The notes under the pieces were generated by a model. The model ran no database searches. It was not told where the DNA came from and saw nothing but the letters and a program-made list of their open reading frames with translations. A stretch of 64,000 nucleotides of DNA from Phycisphaerales bacterium (lineage in GTDB: Bacteria > Planctomycetota > Phycisphaerae > Phycisphaerales > UBA1924), in NCBI GenBank assembly GCA_029213305.1, contig JARGPA010000006.1, positions 62,001 to 126,000 on the forward strand, written 5' to 3'. The translations under genes were made by a program, and so were the position numbers. This document shows, piece by piece, positions 26,277 through 35,764 of the stretch (position 1 is the first letter of the stretch; the number at the start of each line of letters is the position of its first letter).

Positions 26277-26326
26277 ATGCTGCCAGAATCCGATCATTAA
26301 GAGACCCGATTTCCACGGATGGAACA

Positions 26327-28180
26327 ATGCTGACACTTGCTTCAACAGATTCAATGATGGGTATTGCTCTTGCGATGATTATCATCTTGGGGGTTGGTGC
26401 GCAATGGTTAGCGTGGAAAATAAAGATTCCATCCATCCTTCTGCTTTTGATCTTTGGAATTCTGGCTGGGCCAGTAATGAGATCGGTGTTTGATCACTCT
26501 CCATTTGCAATCGACCCAGACGAACTTTTCAATCGAGATATGCTCTTAGCAGCTGTCGGGATCGCAGTTGGACTCATCCTCTATGAGGGTGGATTAACAC
26601 TCAACTTCAAAGAACTCCAAACCACTTGGAAACCCGTAACCCTGCTAGTTACCACAGGAGCGCTTGTTACTTGGATCATCGCAGGGATTAGTGCATATTA
26701 CCTGTTTGATCTGGAACGCCCGATCGCGATCTTGTTGGGTGCAATCCTGATTGTGACTGGGCCAACGGTTGTTGGCCCGATGCTTGCTCATATTCGGCCT
26801 TCAGGGAACAGTGGGCTCATCCTCAAGTGGGAGGGGATCGTAATCGACCCAATCGGGGTCGGTGCAGCAGTCTTTGTCTTTGAAGCGATCTCTTCAAACT
26901 CTTCGATGAACGGGGTTAGTGCTGTTGTACAATCCCTTTTAATCACACTCGGGGCAGGTCTAGGACTTGGGATCTTCTCGGCGTTCCTGCTGAAAACTCT
27001 ATTGACACGATTCTGGATACCAGACTATCTTCAAAATCCTGTTTCACTGATGCTTGTGATTGCCACATTTACTGCATCAAACCAGATTATGTCTGAATCA
27101 GGTCTGCTTGCAACGACCGTTATGGGCATTGCAATGGCGAATCAGAAAAAGGTCGATGTCCATCACATTCTTGAGTTTAAAGAGAACCTCAGGGTTCTAT
27201 TGATTGCAGTACTTTTTATCGTTCTTGCAGCACGATTGCAGATTGACCAACTCGCAGGTTTGGATTGGTTCACGGTATTTGGATTCCTGTTTATTTTGAT
27301 CTTTATTGCTCGGCCTATTGCAGTGTTTCTTGCGACAGTTGGAGCAGGGTTGTCCTGGCGAGAACGAATGTTCATTGCGTGGATAGCGCCAAGAGGGATT
27401 GTTGCAGCTGCAGCGGCTTCAATTTTCTCCCTAGGACTCGAAAAAGAACAGATCAGTGGTTCAGAGAATCTAGTACCACTCACCTTTTCCGTGATTATTG
27501 GTACGGTTGCTTTTTATGGATTAACAACACCATGGGCAGCCAAGATCCTTGGAGTTGCAGATCAGAATCCTCAAGGGATCATTTTCATTGGCGCATCTAA
27601 ATGGGCAAGGTCTATTGCAAAAGTCCTCAGTGATCGTGGATTCAAAGTTTTACTTATTGATACCAACAGGCAGAACATTCGAGATGCTCGAATGGCACAT
27701 CTCCCTGCGATTCAAGATAATATCTTGTCGATGGGTGATATCTCACAGATTGATCTCCGAGGAATCGGCCGAACATTCGCAACAACACCCAATGATGAAG
27801 TGAACACGCTTGCGCTGCAAAGATTTAAAGGGTATTTTGAGTCATCAAATTTGTTCCAACTCCCACCGCGGAAAACCAAAAAAGGTAGCGATGAATCGAG
27901 CGGGGATCGTCGTTGGCGAATGCTCTTTGGTGCAGACGCAGATTACGCCGGGCTTGAATCTAAAATGCACAATGGATGGATCGTCAAAGCAACTACGATC
28001 TCAGAAGAGTTCACATACGATGACTACCGAACACTGTACGGCTCATCTGTAATCCCTCTATTTACAATATCATCTGCAGGAATTCTCACCATATCAACAC
28101 TCGATAAACCAATTGAACCGATTGCAAGTGACACGATTATTGCGTTGGTCAACCCTGAAGAACTCTTCGTGATTAGTTGA
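26327..28180 (+). CDS. Cation:proton antiporter (NhaP/CPA1-like) with C-terminal nucleotide-binding domain
   Basis: The first 400 residues hold about 12 membrane helices of the monovalent cation/proton antiporter superfamily. Marks include LILYEGGLTLNF, VTGPTVVGPMLAHIRP and WEGIVIDPIGVGA, which carries the transport-site acidic residue (compare NDP in NhaP), and AWIAPRGIVAAAAAS. From about 405 a cytoplasmic TrkA-N/RCK-like domain follows (GIIFIGASKWARSIAKVL, VLLIDTNRQNIRDAR), which probably binds NAD(H) or a nucleotide and gates the channel. The last 120 residues may be a further regulatory part. It should move Na+ or K+ against H+ in the inner membrane. It converges on the phosphatase gene. 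Confidence 0.88.
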   Translation: MLTLASTDSMMGIALAMIIILGVGAQWLAWKIKIPSILLLLIFGILAGPVMRSVFDHSPFAIDPDELFNRDMLLAAVGIAVGLILYEGGLTLNFKELQTTWKPVTLLVTTGALVTWIIAGISAYYLFDLERPIAILLGAILIVTGPTVVGPMLAHIRPSGNSGLILKWEGIVIDPIGVGAAVFVFEAISSNSSMNGVSAVVQSLLITLGAGLGLGIFSAFLLKTLLTRFWIPDYLQNPVSLMLVIATFTASNQIMSESGLLATTVMGIAMANQKKVDVHHILEFKENLRVLLIAVLFIVLAARLQIDQLAGLDWFTVFGFLFILIFIARPIAVFLATVGAGLSWRERMFIAWIAPRGIVAAAAASIFSLGLEKEQISGSENLVPLTFSVIIGTVAFYGLTTPWAAKILGVADQNPQGIIFIGASKWARSIAKVLSDRGFKVLLIDTNRQNIRDARMAHLPAIQDNILSMGDISQIDLRGIGRTFATTPNDEVNTLALQRFKGYFESSNLFQLPPRKTKKGSDESSGDRRWRMLFGADADYAGLESKMHNGWIVKATTISEEFTYDDYRTLYGSSVIPLFTISSAGILTISTLDKPIEPIASDTIIALVNPEELFVIS

Positions 28181-28197
28181 TCTGCAGTTCGTAATAT

Positions 28198-29100
28198 TCA
28201 AAGCACAGTGTCGGAATGTCCTAGTCCGAGTCCATTTTTGATATAGTTGGACACAGTTGACATCCCAGCTTTAGGTGTTGCTTGACCGTTATGTGTGAAA
28301 CTCAGTAGAGTGTGATCATCTTCTGCAAGCTCATATCCATCTGCGAGAATTCTTTGTTTCACTTCGAGCGGGAACTCGGACTCAGCGAGCGATGGAGACG
28401 AAGTTGATATTGAACTGAGCAGATCTGCGAGACCGTTGATCCCGAGTAGTTCTCCAGTATCCTTCTGCGCCTCGATGAAAGCGTCTGTGTACGCACATAT
28501 TCGATCACCTTCATTGACTTTGAGGGCAACTTGTTCGAACTGGGTTGAATCAATTACACCTAAGGGTAGGTTTTTTATTCCTACTCGAACTTCTTTTGAT
28601 GTGTGCTTGATAATTTCAGGCATCTCTTGATCGATTAAAGTCCACTTGTTTGAATTAGCACGACAAATCATCGGAGGTGGATGCCCTGCGTTTACAAAGA
28701 TCAGATGACCACTTGGGGCGTAGTAAGTGATAAGCAGCGCAGTTGCAAACTTGGTTCCGCCTGAGATTTCATTGAAGGCTACATTCAGTGATCTTGCAAT
28801 CTTCGTTTGATCTACAGTGTTTATGGATTTGTGCATCGCTTTGCGCAATAGAGATGATAAGTGGCTCACATTATCGCCGTGTCCTGAGACATCCGCGAGC
28901 AATATTCGTGAGATCCAACCACTGGAGCACGATGAGATCAGATAGAGATCGCCTCCGGATTCACTTCCTTCAACTGGTCGGGAGTTCACACTGATATCGA
29001 GCCCGGGCACAGAAGCAGAATGATCCGCAGAGCGTGATCCACCCCATACTTCAAGACATTTGAGCTGGTGTGGACCAGTTTCAGGCATGTTGTCGTTCAT
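28198..29100 (-). CDS. SpoIIE-type PP2C serine phosphatase
   Basis: A 300-residue metal-dependent protein phosphatase. Family marks: SGGDLYLI, the metal-binding LLADVSGHGDNVS, FATALLITYY, FVNAGHPPPM, ICAYTDAFIEA and AEDDHTLLSF. These are the acidic metal ligands of PP2C/SpoIIE. No sensor, receiver or membrane domain is attached; the first 30 residues are a short extension. Relatives reverse phosphorylation of anti-anti-sigma factors, but no such factor or switch kinase gene is near, so the target is unknown. It is last in the minus-strand run ispA-dxs-nadK. Its own site is good (ggagatcag). Confidence 0.88.
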   Translation of the reverse strand: MNDNMPETGPHQLKCLEVWGGSRSADHSASVPGLDISVNSRPVEGSESGGDLYLISSCSSGWISRILLADVSGHGDNVSHLSSLLRKAMHKSINTVDQTKIARSLNVAFNEISGGTKFATALLITYYAPSGHLIFVNAGHPPPMICRANSNKWTLIDQEMPEIIKHTSKEVRVGIKNLPLGVIDSTQFEQVALKVNEGDRICAYTDAFIEAQKDTGELLGINGLADLLSSISTSSPSLAESEFPLEVKQRILADGYELAEDDHTLLSFTHNGQATPKAGMSTVSNYIKNGLGLGHSDTVL

Positions 29101-29139
29101 TTTCTGATCTCCATGTGCGATTGAACATTCAGAGAACAG

Positions 29140-30027
29140 TTAGTTGCGGTTTTTTATTCCCGCAGATGTAGGCTCAGAAGCCCAATGCATCTTCTCGAGG
29201 AGAGTTTGCCAGTAACTGATTTCAGGATCAAGTACAAACTCAACTTGTTCCTTTGCTGCAGTAACTCGAAGTGAATCCCCCTCATCAAGCCGATGACTCA
29301 CCTGTCCATCGATGATGAGGGTTGTGCCAGAGGTCTCGATTGCATTTGCTGAAGTGACGCTGACTTCAATATTTGAATGCGCAGGAATTACAATCGGCCG
29401 AAAGCTCAGCGAGTGAGCAGCAATCGGAGTGATGACCATCGCGTTGACCCCAGGAGCAACTATGGGGCCTCCTGCAGAGACGTTGTAAGCTGTTGATCCC
29501 AATGGGGTCGAGACAATCAAACCATCACCAGAAACAGTTGGTCCAGGGTTCTGATCTACTGCAATATCAAGTGTAATCATCCTGAAAGGAGGGCCTGCAC
29601 TCACTACGAACTCATTGAGTGCGAATGATGAATGTCGAGGTGATCCTGATTTAGTTCGTACAACGCCGTGCAGTGGGGTAACTGGATGAGTCACGAGCGG
29701 CGTCTTGGAATCTCCGAGAAGTTGATGTGCGTTCTTTCGGAAAGAATCAAGCTCATACCCAGCCATGAAACCAACCTTACCCGTGTTCACTCCTAGAAGC
29801 GGAGCACGCAATGTAAGGCATTTTCTTGCCGCAGATAGGATCGTGCCATCACCACCCAAAGCGATGACTAAATCGACTTCTTCTGCTTCTGGGAGTCCAT
29901 CTTCATCGCGTGAGTTGAGTTCTTTGACGAGTGATCCGTGTTGCTCAATTAAACTGCGGATCTCATCAACTACCGCGACGGCGTTGGGTTTCTGTCGATT
30001 GGTAATCAGGACTACGGCGCGTGACAT
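29140..30027 (-). CDS. nadK: NAD kinase
   Basis: NadK phosphorylates NAD to NADP using ATP. The 295 residues match. The diacylglycerol-kinase-like fold is shown by IALGGDGTILSAAR (GGDGT at about 58-62, with the catalytic aspartate), LLGVNTGKVGFMAG, the NE motif (ALNEFVV), and GDGLIVSTPLGSTAYNVSAGGPIV. It begins 20 bases after dxs. Pairing with dxs makes sense because the isoprenoid pathway consumes NADPH (inference). Confidence 0.95.
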   Translation of the reverse strand: MSRAVVLITNRQKPNAVAVVDEIRSLIEQHGSLVKELNSRDEDGLPEAEEVDLVIALGGDGTILSAARKCLTLRAPLLGVNTGKVGFMAGYELDSFRKNAHQLLGDSKTPLVTHPVTPLHGVVRTKSGSPRHSSFALNEFVVSAGPPFRMITLDIAVDQNPGPTVSGDGLIVSTPLGSTAYNVSAGGPIVAPGVNAMVITPIAAHSLSFRPIVIPAHSNIEVSVTSANAIETSGTTLIIDGQVSHRLDEGDSLRVTAAKEQVEFVLDPEISYWQTLLEKMHWASEPTSAGIKNRN

Positions 30028-30047
30028 GTTATGGGCCTCGCTCGCGA

Positions 30048-32066
30048 TTAGACGCTGAGTTCACTTGTGTTTGATGATTGGACAAAAGGCTTGGGTTCGA
30101 GATTTGCTTTTGATGGCGCTGCAAAGACCGCGTGCTTTTCAGGATCGAAACAGTGACGGATCATCCGAGCAATTCCATCTCTGTCGAGTCCAACTTCAGC
30201 AAGTTGAGCATCGCGTGAGTTCTGAATGATCCATTGGTCTGGGATGCCGTGCCTGTAGATACTAGAAGTATCGAGCCCCGTTGATTGTGCACTCTCAAGT
30301 ACTGCAGTACCAAAACCACCAACGATGGAATGGTCTTCGAGAGTGAGTATTGGAATGTTCTTCGAAATCAACTTTGCAATCAACTGATGATCAACTGGTT
30401 TAGCAAAGCGTGCGTCATAGAGAGCAACTTTGTATTCAGATTGTAGTGATTCAATCGCACTCGCGGCCGCGATTGCAGTTGTGCCATACGCAAGCACCGC
30501 TACATCGGGTTGATGTTCATCGAGATTCGTAAATTCAGGCGAGAGCAAACGAGCTTTCCCAAGCTCGAAAGGCGGGGCATCTCCAAACTGTGTCGAGATA
30601 TCATCTCGAGGATAACGCAGAGCACTGAGTCCCGCCTCCCAAGTTCGCATGAACTCGAGTGATTCTTGACAACTTGACTCATCGATCGCGGCCATCAAGA
30701 CTGCGTCAGGAAGTGTTCGAAGTATTGAGATATCACAGAAACCATGATGGACAGCGCCGTCGCCTCCAACTAATCCTGCACGATCGAGGAGGAGTCGAAC
30801 TGGGAGCCCCTGCAATGCGACTTCTTGGAATGCTTGATCAAATGCTCGTTGTAGGAAAGTAGAGTAAACGGCAAAGAATGGTTTGAGTCCGCACTTTGCC
30901 ATCCCGGCCATCATGTCCATTGCATGGGATTCGCAAATACCAGTATCAAAGCTACGTGATGGGTATTTCTCAATTGCTTTCACAATTCCTGTGCCGTCAG
31001 GCATCGCAGCGGTCGCACATACAACTTTTTCATCATGATCCATCAAGTTGACTACTGCATCACCGATTGCAGCAGTGAAAGATCTTCCGGAAGAGTTCAT
31101 CTCAACCTTGCAACCAAGTGTTTCGTCTCGTTCAACTTTAAATGCCTTTGGAGAGTGATACTTCGTTGCATCTTGTTCTGCGATGTCGAGCCCTTTACCC
31201 TTTATGGTTTTGACATGCAAAACCATCGGGCGATCGAGATCTCTTGCTTCTGATAGAAATTCGATTAAAGTTGGGATGTCGTGCCCATCGATTGGGCCCA
31301 CAGTAAGCAGTCCAAACTTTTCAAACCATGAATCTTCAGAGATTGCTGCTTTCGTCATCTCTCCCATGCGATGGTAAGCCTCGCGAAGGAGTCCGCCTCC
31401 GGGTACATGCTTGAGAAGCTCTTTAGCGCCCTTCTTAAAATCAGAATAGGTATGTGAAACACGAACCCGATCAAAGTACTGCGCCATAGCTCCTTGAGGC
31501 TTAGAAATACTCATCCCATTATCATTCAGGATTACGAGGAACTGACGCTTGAGCATCCCTGCTCCGTTGAGTCCTTCCATTGCAACGCCGTTAACAATTG
31601 ATGCGTCACCAATAAGTGAGACTACTCGTTTTCCTTCAGGGTTCTTTTCAGGGTCATATGACTCTTTTGTCAGCATGTCACCTTGAGCCATACCAACTGC
31701 AGTTGAAATAGCAGTTCCCGCGTGTCCAACCCGAAATAGATCAAAGATTGATTCAGAAGGTTCAGGAAAACCAGACATGCCCTCGCGTGTCCGTAGTTTG
31801 TTGAACATTTCGAGTCGGCCTGTGAGCAACTTGTGTGGGTAACACTGATGCCCAACATCAAAGAGCAGTCGATCTGATGAAAAATCAAAGACTCGATGTA
31901 GTGCGATCGTAAGTTCAACAACCCCGAGGTTAGGTGCTAGATGGCCGCCGGATTCGGATACTTTCTCGATTATTCGTGCGCGAATCTCGCTTGCAAGCTC
32001 ATCGAGTTGCTCGAGCGAGAGTGCTCGTAGGTCGTCAGGAGTCCGAGTTTGTTCTAACAATCCCAT
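30048..32066 (-). CDS. dxs: 1-deoxy-D-xylulose-5-phosphate synthase
   Basis: Dxs condenses pyruvate and glyceraldehyde 3-phosphate to make DXP, the first step of the methylerythritol-phosphate isoprenoid route and a precursor of the thiamine thiazole (ThiG, 1038-1883). It is thiamine-diphosphate dependent, with 672 residues. Marks are the N-terminal HLAPNLGVVELTIALH, FDVGHQCYPHKLLTGR, the TPP motif GDASIVNGVAMEGLNGAG, VKTIKGKGLDIAE, and the transketolase central part RAFDQAFQEVALQ followed by DRAGLVGGDGAVHHG. The C-terminal domain is complete. ispA lies upstream with a 176-base gap if its start is at 32243. Confidence 0.96.
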   Translation of the reverse strand: MGLLEQTRTPDDLRALSLEQLDELASEIRARIIEKVSESGGHLAPNLGVVELTIALHRVFDFSSDRLLFDVGHQCYPHKLLTGRLEMFNKLRTREGMSGFPEPSESIFDLFRVGHAGTAISTAVGMAQGDMLTKESYDPEKNPEGKRVVSLIGDASIVNGVAMEGLNGAGMLKRQFLVILNDNGMSISKPQGAMAQYFDRVRVSHTYSDFKKGAKELLKHVPGGGLLREAYHRMGEMTKAAISEDSWFEKFGLLTVGPIDGHDIPTLIEFLSEARDLDRPMVLHVKTIKGKGLDIAEQDATKYHSPKAFKVERDETLGCKVEMNSSGRSFTAAIGDAVVNLMDHDEKVVCATAAMPDGTGIVKAIEKYPSRSFDTGICESHAMDMMAGMAKCGLKPFFAVYSTFLQRAFDQAFQEVALQGLPVRLLLDRAGLVGGDGAVHHGFCDISILRTLPDAVLMAAIDESSCQESLEFMRTWEAGLSALRYPRDDISTQFGDAPPFELGKARLLSPEFTNLDEHQPDVAVLAYGTTAIAAASAIESLQSEYKVALYDARFAKPVDHQLIAKLISKNIPILTLEDHSIVGGFGTAVLESAQSTGLDTSSIYRHGIPDQWIIQNSRDAQLAEVGLDRDGIARMIRHCFDPEKHAVFAAPSKANLEPKPFVQSSNTSELSV

Positions 32067-32242
32067 GTATGCTCTTTCTCCGAATAGGAAGGTCTATTTT
32101 TTATATCCGGACCTTCTGGATATTGTAGTGCAAACCAATCAATGAGGCCAGCGTGGGTACGCTATCTGTGATCTGAGGGTTCTGTTTCTTTCGTGATCTT
32201 GATAGATGAATTTCGCAACGAATACTCGTCGAACTGGATATT

Positions 32243-33163
32243 TCAACTGTTTCTACTCGTGAGCATGGTTCCGATAAGTCGAAGTGATTTAATCAATTCC
32301 GGTCCGCGTGAGTGATTCTTTGCAAGTTGATCGAGTAGGTTTTGAGCATCTATCCCGAGCTGATCACTTGCAGCCCGAGCTTGTTCAACCCCAATAACCG
32401 ATGGATAGGTCAGCTTGCCCGCTGCTTCATCCTTTCCAAGGGTCTTTCCAACTGCATGTGTAGTTCCCTCAATGTCGAGTAGATCGTCAACAATCTGAAA
32501 CTGGAGACCAATCGCATGAGCGTATTGAGTTACTATTTCAAGTTGTTCTGGAGATGCATTGGAACTGATAGCGCCCATACGACATGCAGTGCAGAGCAGA
32601 GCGCCCGTCTTATTGGTGTGGATTAGTTCCAAGCACTCTTCCTGAGATATACCTTCTGCGAAACCCCCAAGAGTGTCATAGACTTGACCAACGATCATTG
32701 CTCGCGTGCCGTTGGCTAGTTCTCGGATCAACTTTGTTGCCCGTGTTGGATCTGAATTATCTATCAGTGATTCATACGCGAGAGAGAGCATCGCATCACC
32801 CGCGAGAATTGCCATTGCTTGGTTTGTATGGATGTGGAGAGTAGGTCTTCCTCTACGGAGATCATCATCATCCATCGCGGGCAGATCATCATGAACGAGG
32901 CTGAACGCGTGGATAAGTTCGACAGCGATCGCAGATTGAACAGCATCGATACCTGTACCTCCACATGCGATTGATGTATACCAAGCGAGTGCAGGTCGAA
33001 TCCTTTTGCCACCTCCCAAAGTTGCATACGCGATTGCGTCTGAGAGATTTTGCGGATACCCCTTAGATTCAATAAATGCACGAAGCTCATCGTCTATTCG
33101 CTTGAGAATTTCCTGATAATCAGCAGGCAACTGCGGTACAGATTGTTGAGTAGGATGGTTCAC
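32243..33163 (-). CDS. ispA: Polyprenyl diphosphate synthase (farnesyl/geranylgeranyl type)
   Basis: This enzyme elongates allylic diphosphates with isopentenyl diphosphate. Both aspartate motifs are present: the first as HDDLPAMDDDDLRRG and the second as QIVDDLLDIEG. GGGKRIRP near the N-terminus and GKTLGKDEAAGKLTYPS near the C-terminus match the short-chain (C15-C20) class. Chain length cannot be fixed from sequence. The open frame reaches 33223, but that start would overlap the divergent TolQ-like gene. The GTG at 33163 gives 306 residues, the usual size, so I use it. With dxs and nadK it forms an isoprenoid-centred gene group. Confidence 0.88.
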   Translation of the reverse strand: MNHPTQQSVPQLPADYQEILKRIDDELRAFIESKGYPQNLSDAIAYATLGGGKRIRPALAWYTSIACGGTGIDAVQSAIAVELIHAFSLVHDDLPAMDDDDLRRGRPTLHIHTNQAMAILAGDAMLSLAYESLIDNSDPTRATKLIRELANGTRAMIVGQVYDTLGGFAEGISQEECLELIHTNKTGALLCTACRMGAISSNASPEQLEIVTQYAHAIGLQFQIVDDLLDIEGTTHAVGKTLGKDEAAGKLTYPSVIGVEQARAASDQLGIDAQNLLDQLAKNHSRGPELIKSLRLIGTMLTSRNS

Positions 33164-33195
33164 GATGAATCTTAGCCAAAAATCCAGGCTAGATG

Positions 33196-33204
33196 TGCTA
33201 GCAT
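33196..33204 (+). promoter_or_regulatory. Extended -10 element of the TolQ-like gene, leaderless layout
   Basis: TGCTAGCAT combines a TGn extension with TAGCAT. It is followed by 7 bases and the ATG at 33212. No ribosome site is visible before this ATG. Confidence 0.45.
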
Positions 33205-33211
33205 CTGAGCA

Positions 33212-33829
33212 ATGATTGATCAAGCAATACAGTTCTTTCTCGCAGGCGGATGGGTGATGTATCCGCTTTTGTTGATGAGTGTACTCTCATTGACACTCAT
33301 CTTTGAACGATTTGTTTTTTGGGTATTCTCAGATCAACGTAACGGTGATCGTCAACTATCTAAATACCTTGATTCAATCGGACAACGATCAAGTGAATCA
33401 CTCTCATTAGAATCGAGAAAAGACAAAACACTCGAAGGAAAACTAGTTGAACAAGCGATGAGTGCAGATTATCCATCAGAAACGATCTTAATCGGATTTA
33501 TCGAATCAATGCGATCTCCTATTGAGCGTTTTACACCCACACTGGGCGCGATCATCGCGGCGGCACCCTTACTAGGAATCTTGGGGACAGTTACCGGAAT
33601 CATTAGCAGCTTTGATTTACTCGGAGAAGCAGCAGCAGTCTCAGATCCCGCGATTGTCGCAGGAGGGATCGCAGAAGCGCTCTACACGACAGCCTTTGGA
33701 CTCACCATCGCGCTGGTAAGTCTTTTTCCACATGTGTATTTTAAGTCCAAAGCGGAAAAGACACTCGGAAGACTCGAAGTGCTTGCAGGAGCAATGAGTG
33801 AGTTTGCAAACAATGATCAAACTGATTGA
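33212..33829 (+). CDS. MotA/TolQ/ExbB proton-channel family protein
   Basis: A 205-residue inner-membrane protein with three hydrophobic helices (about residues 12-35, 112-135 and 150-178) and a cytoplasmic loop between the first two. The conserved channel motif APLLGILGTVTGIISSFDLLG and the third helix GIAEALYTTAFGLTIAL are diagnostic. Relatives use the proton gradient to drive a TolR/ExbD partner. No exbD/tolR gene follows; the next gene is convergent and overlaps by 13 bases. So the energy user is unknown and may be encoded elsewhere. Confidence 0.9.
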   Translation: MIDQAIQFFLAGGWVMYPLLLMSVLSLTLIFERFVFWVFSDQRNGDRQLSKYLDSIGQRSSESLSLESRKDKTLEGKLVEQAMSADYPSETILIGFIESMRSPIERFTPTLGAIIAAAPLLGILGTVTGIISSFDLLGEAAAVSDPAIVAGGIAEALYTTAFGLTIALVSLFPHVYFKSKAEKTLGRLEVLAGAMSEFANNDQTD

Positions 33830-34272
33830 AGCTTGACAAGTTCGTAGATTTCATCCGATGTGGATGCATTGTAGATCGATTCGCGGAAATTTGAATCATT
33901 CATCAAGCGGCTGATATGTGCTAGCGCTTGGATATGGTCACTGGTTTTGTCCGGCGGCGAAGCGAGCAACACAATCAGTTTTACCGGCTGTGAATCAATT
34001 GCTTCAAAGTCGATTGGTTCTGCAGGTTTACCGATCGCAATTGCAAGGTTCTTCATACTTGAACACTTGCCGTGGGGGATTGCTAAGCCGTGGCCGATCC
34101 CAGTAGTGCGGGTCTGCTCACGAGTCCAGACAGCACATTTGAGTGAATCTGCATCGGAAACTTCACCGCACTGTAAGAGTACATCGACTAACTCGTCGAT
34201 CACTTCTTGCTTATCTGTTGCCTGGAGGGGTGAACAAATGCATTCGGGTTTCAATATATCGATCAAGTTCAT
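33817..34272 (-). CDS. PTS IIA domain protein, PtsN-like
   Basis: A 151-residue single-domain EIIA of the fructose/nitrogen family, which accepts a phosphate from HPr or NPr. The active histidine is H67 in GLAIPHGK, after TREQTRTTGIGHG. The C-terminal ALAHISRLMND is typical. No membrane transporter domain is attached, so a regulatory role as in PtsN (potassium or metabolic signalling) is more likely than sugar uptake (inference). No HPr or enzyme I gene is near. The start has a site (aagga, about 7 bases away). Its tail overlaps the TolQ-like gene by 13 bases, convergently. Confidence 0.88.
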   Translation of the reverse strand: MNLIDILKPECICSPLQATDKQEVIDELVDVLLQCGEVSDADSLKCAVWTREQTRTTGIGHGLAIPHGKCSSMKNLAIAIGKPAEPIDFEAIDSQPVKLIVLLASPPDKTSDHIQALAHISRLMNDSNFRESIYNASTSDEIYELVKLQSV

Positions 34273-34353
34273 TGATTCATCCTTGCAGGACTACCAGTTA
34301 CAAAGTGCCAAGAAGTGTACCTCAATATCCGTTGTCAGGCACAGGATATCTAA

Positions 34354-35715
34354 TCATTTCTTAAGGATCGCAGAGAACGACCCGTCGTTATACATACTGG
34401 GTGAATCCCCTGGTTGGCCCGCGGGGTCAATTCTTCTCTGTTTTACAAGTTTCATGTCATATCTGCCTGCGATCCAGCTTGCTTGGGATTCATTCTCGTC
34501 TTGCTCAATGCTGCAGGTTGAGTACACCAAAGTTCCAGAATCATTCAAAATGGTGTCTGCGTTTGCCACGATCGATTGCTGAATCGGGATGATTCGAGAT
34601 AGTTGTTGTTTCATTGGACGATATCTTGCTTCTCGTCGTCGTGCGAGTACCCCTGTGTTTGAGCACGGGACATCAGTAAGTACCAGATCTGCTGTTTTTC
34701 CAAAATCTCGAGAAACATCTTCTGCATGCATTACTCGCACTTGTTCATCGTCTCCGAATACATCCCAAAGTGTGTCAAGACGAGTGTCATCAACTTCCGC
34801 TGCAATGATCTTAGCATCTGGAAACCGAGCTCGGAGTTGCCGAGTTTTAGTCCCTTGGCCAGCGCACAGATCGACGATGAGTTTGATATCCTCATTGAAT
34901 TCGAGTTCATCAACGACATGTGAGCTTGCAGCATCTTGAACCCAAACATCATCGCGAGAATGGAGCAGCTCAACTAAGTCTGCTCGGCGTCCCCGATACA
35001 CTGAGTGATTAGGAGATTCATGAGGAGTGAGTTTGTCCGATTCGATCGGAGATTTCGCACAACCTGTATATAGAAGTGTTGGCGCGGAGCAAAGTGTGTG
35101 CATCGCCATTTCAGTTGGATCTGTATATTGGTGTTCCCAGCGTTGAATGATCTGTGTGGATATTGAACAAGCAAAGCTGAGACGACTCAATCCGCTTTGT
35201 GGGAGTTCAAGCCCTTCGATAAGGAGTCCCTCACCGTTGGATAATGGAATTGCATCGAGATGATGGGACCAGTTTTCTATCCGTTCTCCCTTTGCTCTTG
35301 AGACGCGTCTGAGGATCGCGTTGACCATCCCTCCAGCTTTGGGCCGAATCATATTCTTTGCCCATTCCACTGATTCGTCAATTACAGCATGTGGAGGGAC
35401 CCGATCCATCAGTAGAAGTTGGGCCGCGCCCCCAAGTAGGACAGCTTGCATTCGAGGCTCTTGGTCATGGACAGGTCGTCCACCTAGAGCGGATATGATA
35501 TATGAGAGAGTAAGCCAGCGTGTGATGACCCCATCAACGATCGCATGAGCTAAGGATGCATCACGGACATCTAATGATCCAGTTTTTAGATCAAATAGTC
35601 CAAGATCAGGCATACGCTCTGCTTGACGAGTAATGTGGCGATACGCCGCATCTCTCGGATCAGTGATGGTGCGATTGTTTGATTGTTCAGTGCTTCCATT
35701 AGGTTTTGGCATCAC
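34354..35715 (-). CDS. rsmB: 16S rRNA m5C methyltransferase RsmB/Sun-like
   Basis: RsmB methylates cytosine 967 of 16S rRNA with S-adenosylmethionine. The 453 residues begin with a NusB-like RNA-binding domain (about 20-150) and end in the Nol1/Nop2/Sun methyltransferase domain. SAM motif I is IVDLCAGQGTKTRQL; motif IV is LTDVPCSNTGVLARR, and the catalytic cysteine C401 lies in VYSTCSIEQDE. A middle region (160-240) is less conserved than usual. A -10-like TAGCGT lies 6 bases before the ATG but is weak. The gene is divergent from the histidine kinase. Confidence 0.9.
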   Translation of the reverse strand: MMPKPNGSTEQSNNRTITDPRDAAYRHITRQAERMPDLGLFDLKTGSLDVRDASLAHAIVDGVITRWLTLSYIISALGGRPVHDQEPRMQAVLLGGAAQLLLMDRVPPHAVIDESVEWAKNMIRPKAGGMVNAILRRVSRAKGERIENWSHHLDAIPLSNGEGLLIEGLELPQSGLSRLSFACSISTQIIQRWEHQYTDPTEMAMHTLCSAPTLLYTGCAKSPIESDKLTPHESPNHSVYRGRRADLVELLHSRDDVWVQDAASSHVVDELEFNEDIKLIVDLCAGQGTKTRQLRARFPDAKIIAAEVDDTRLDTLWDVFGDDEQVRVMHAEDVSRDFGKTADLVLTDVPCSNTGVLARRREARYRPMKQQLSRIIPIQQSIVANADTILNDSGTLVYSTCSIEQDENESQASWIAGRYDMKLVKQRRIDPAGQPGDSPSMYNDGSFSAILKK

Positions 35716-35764
35716 TGTACGCTAGGTCAATCAAGCAACATGATCTCGATTTTATGGAGTCAGA

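Noticed and set aside
26028-26300. 90-residue frame after the tRNA-Asp terminator
   Set aside because: It starts in the terminator T-run, has no ribosome site and an amino-acid mix typical of non-coding DNA.
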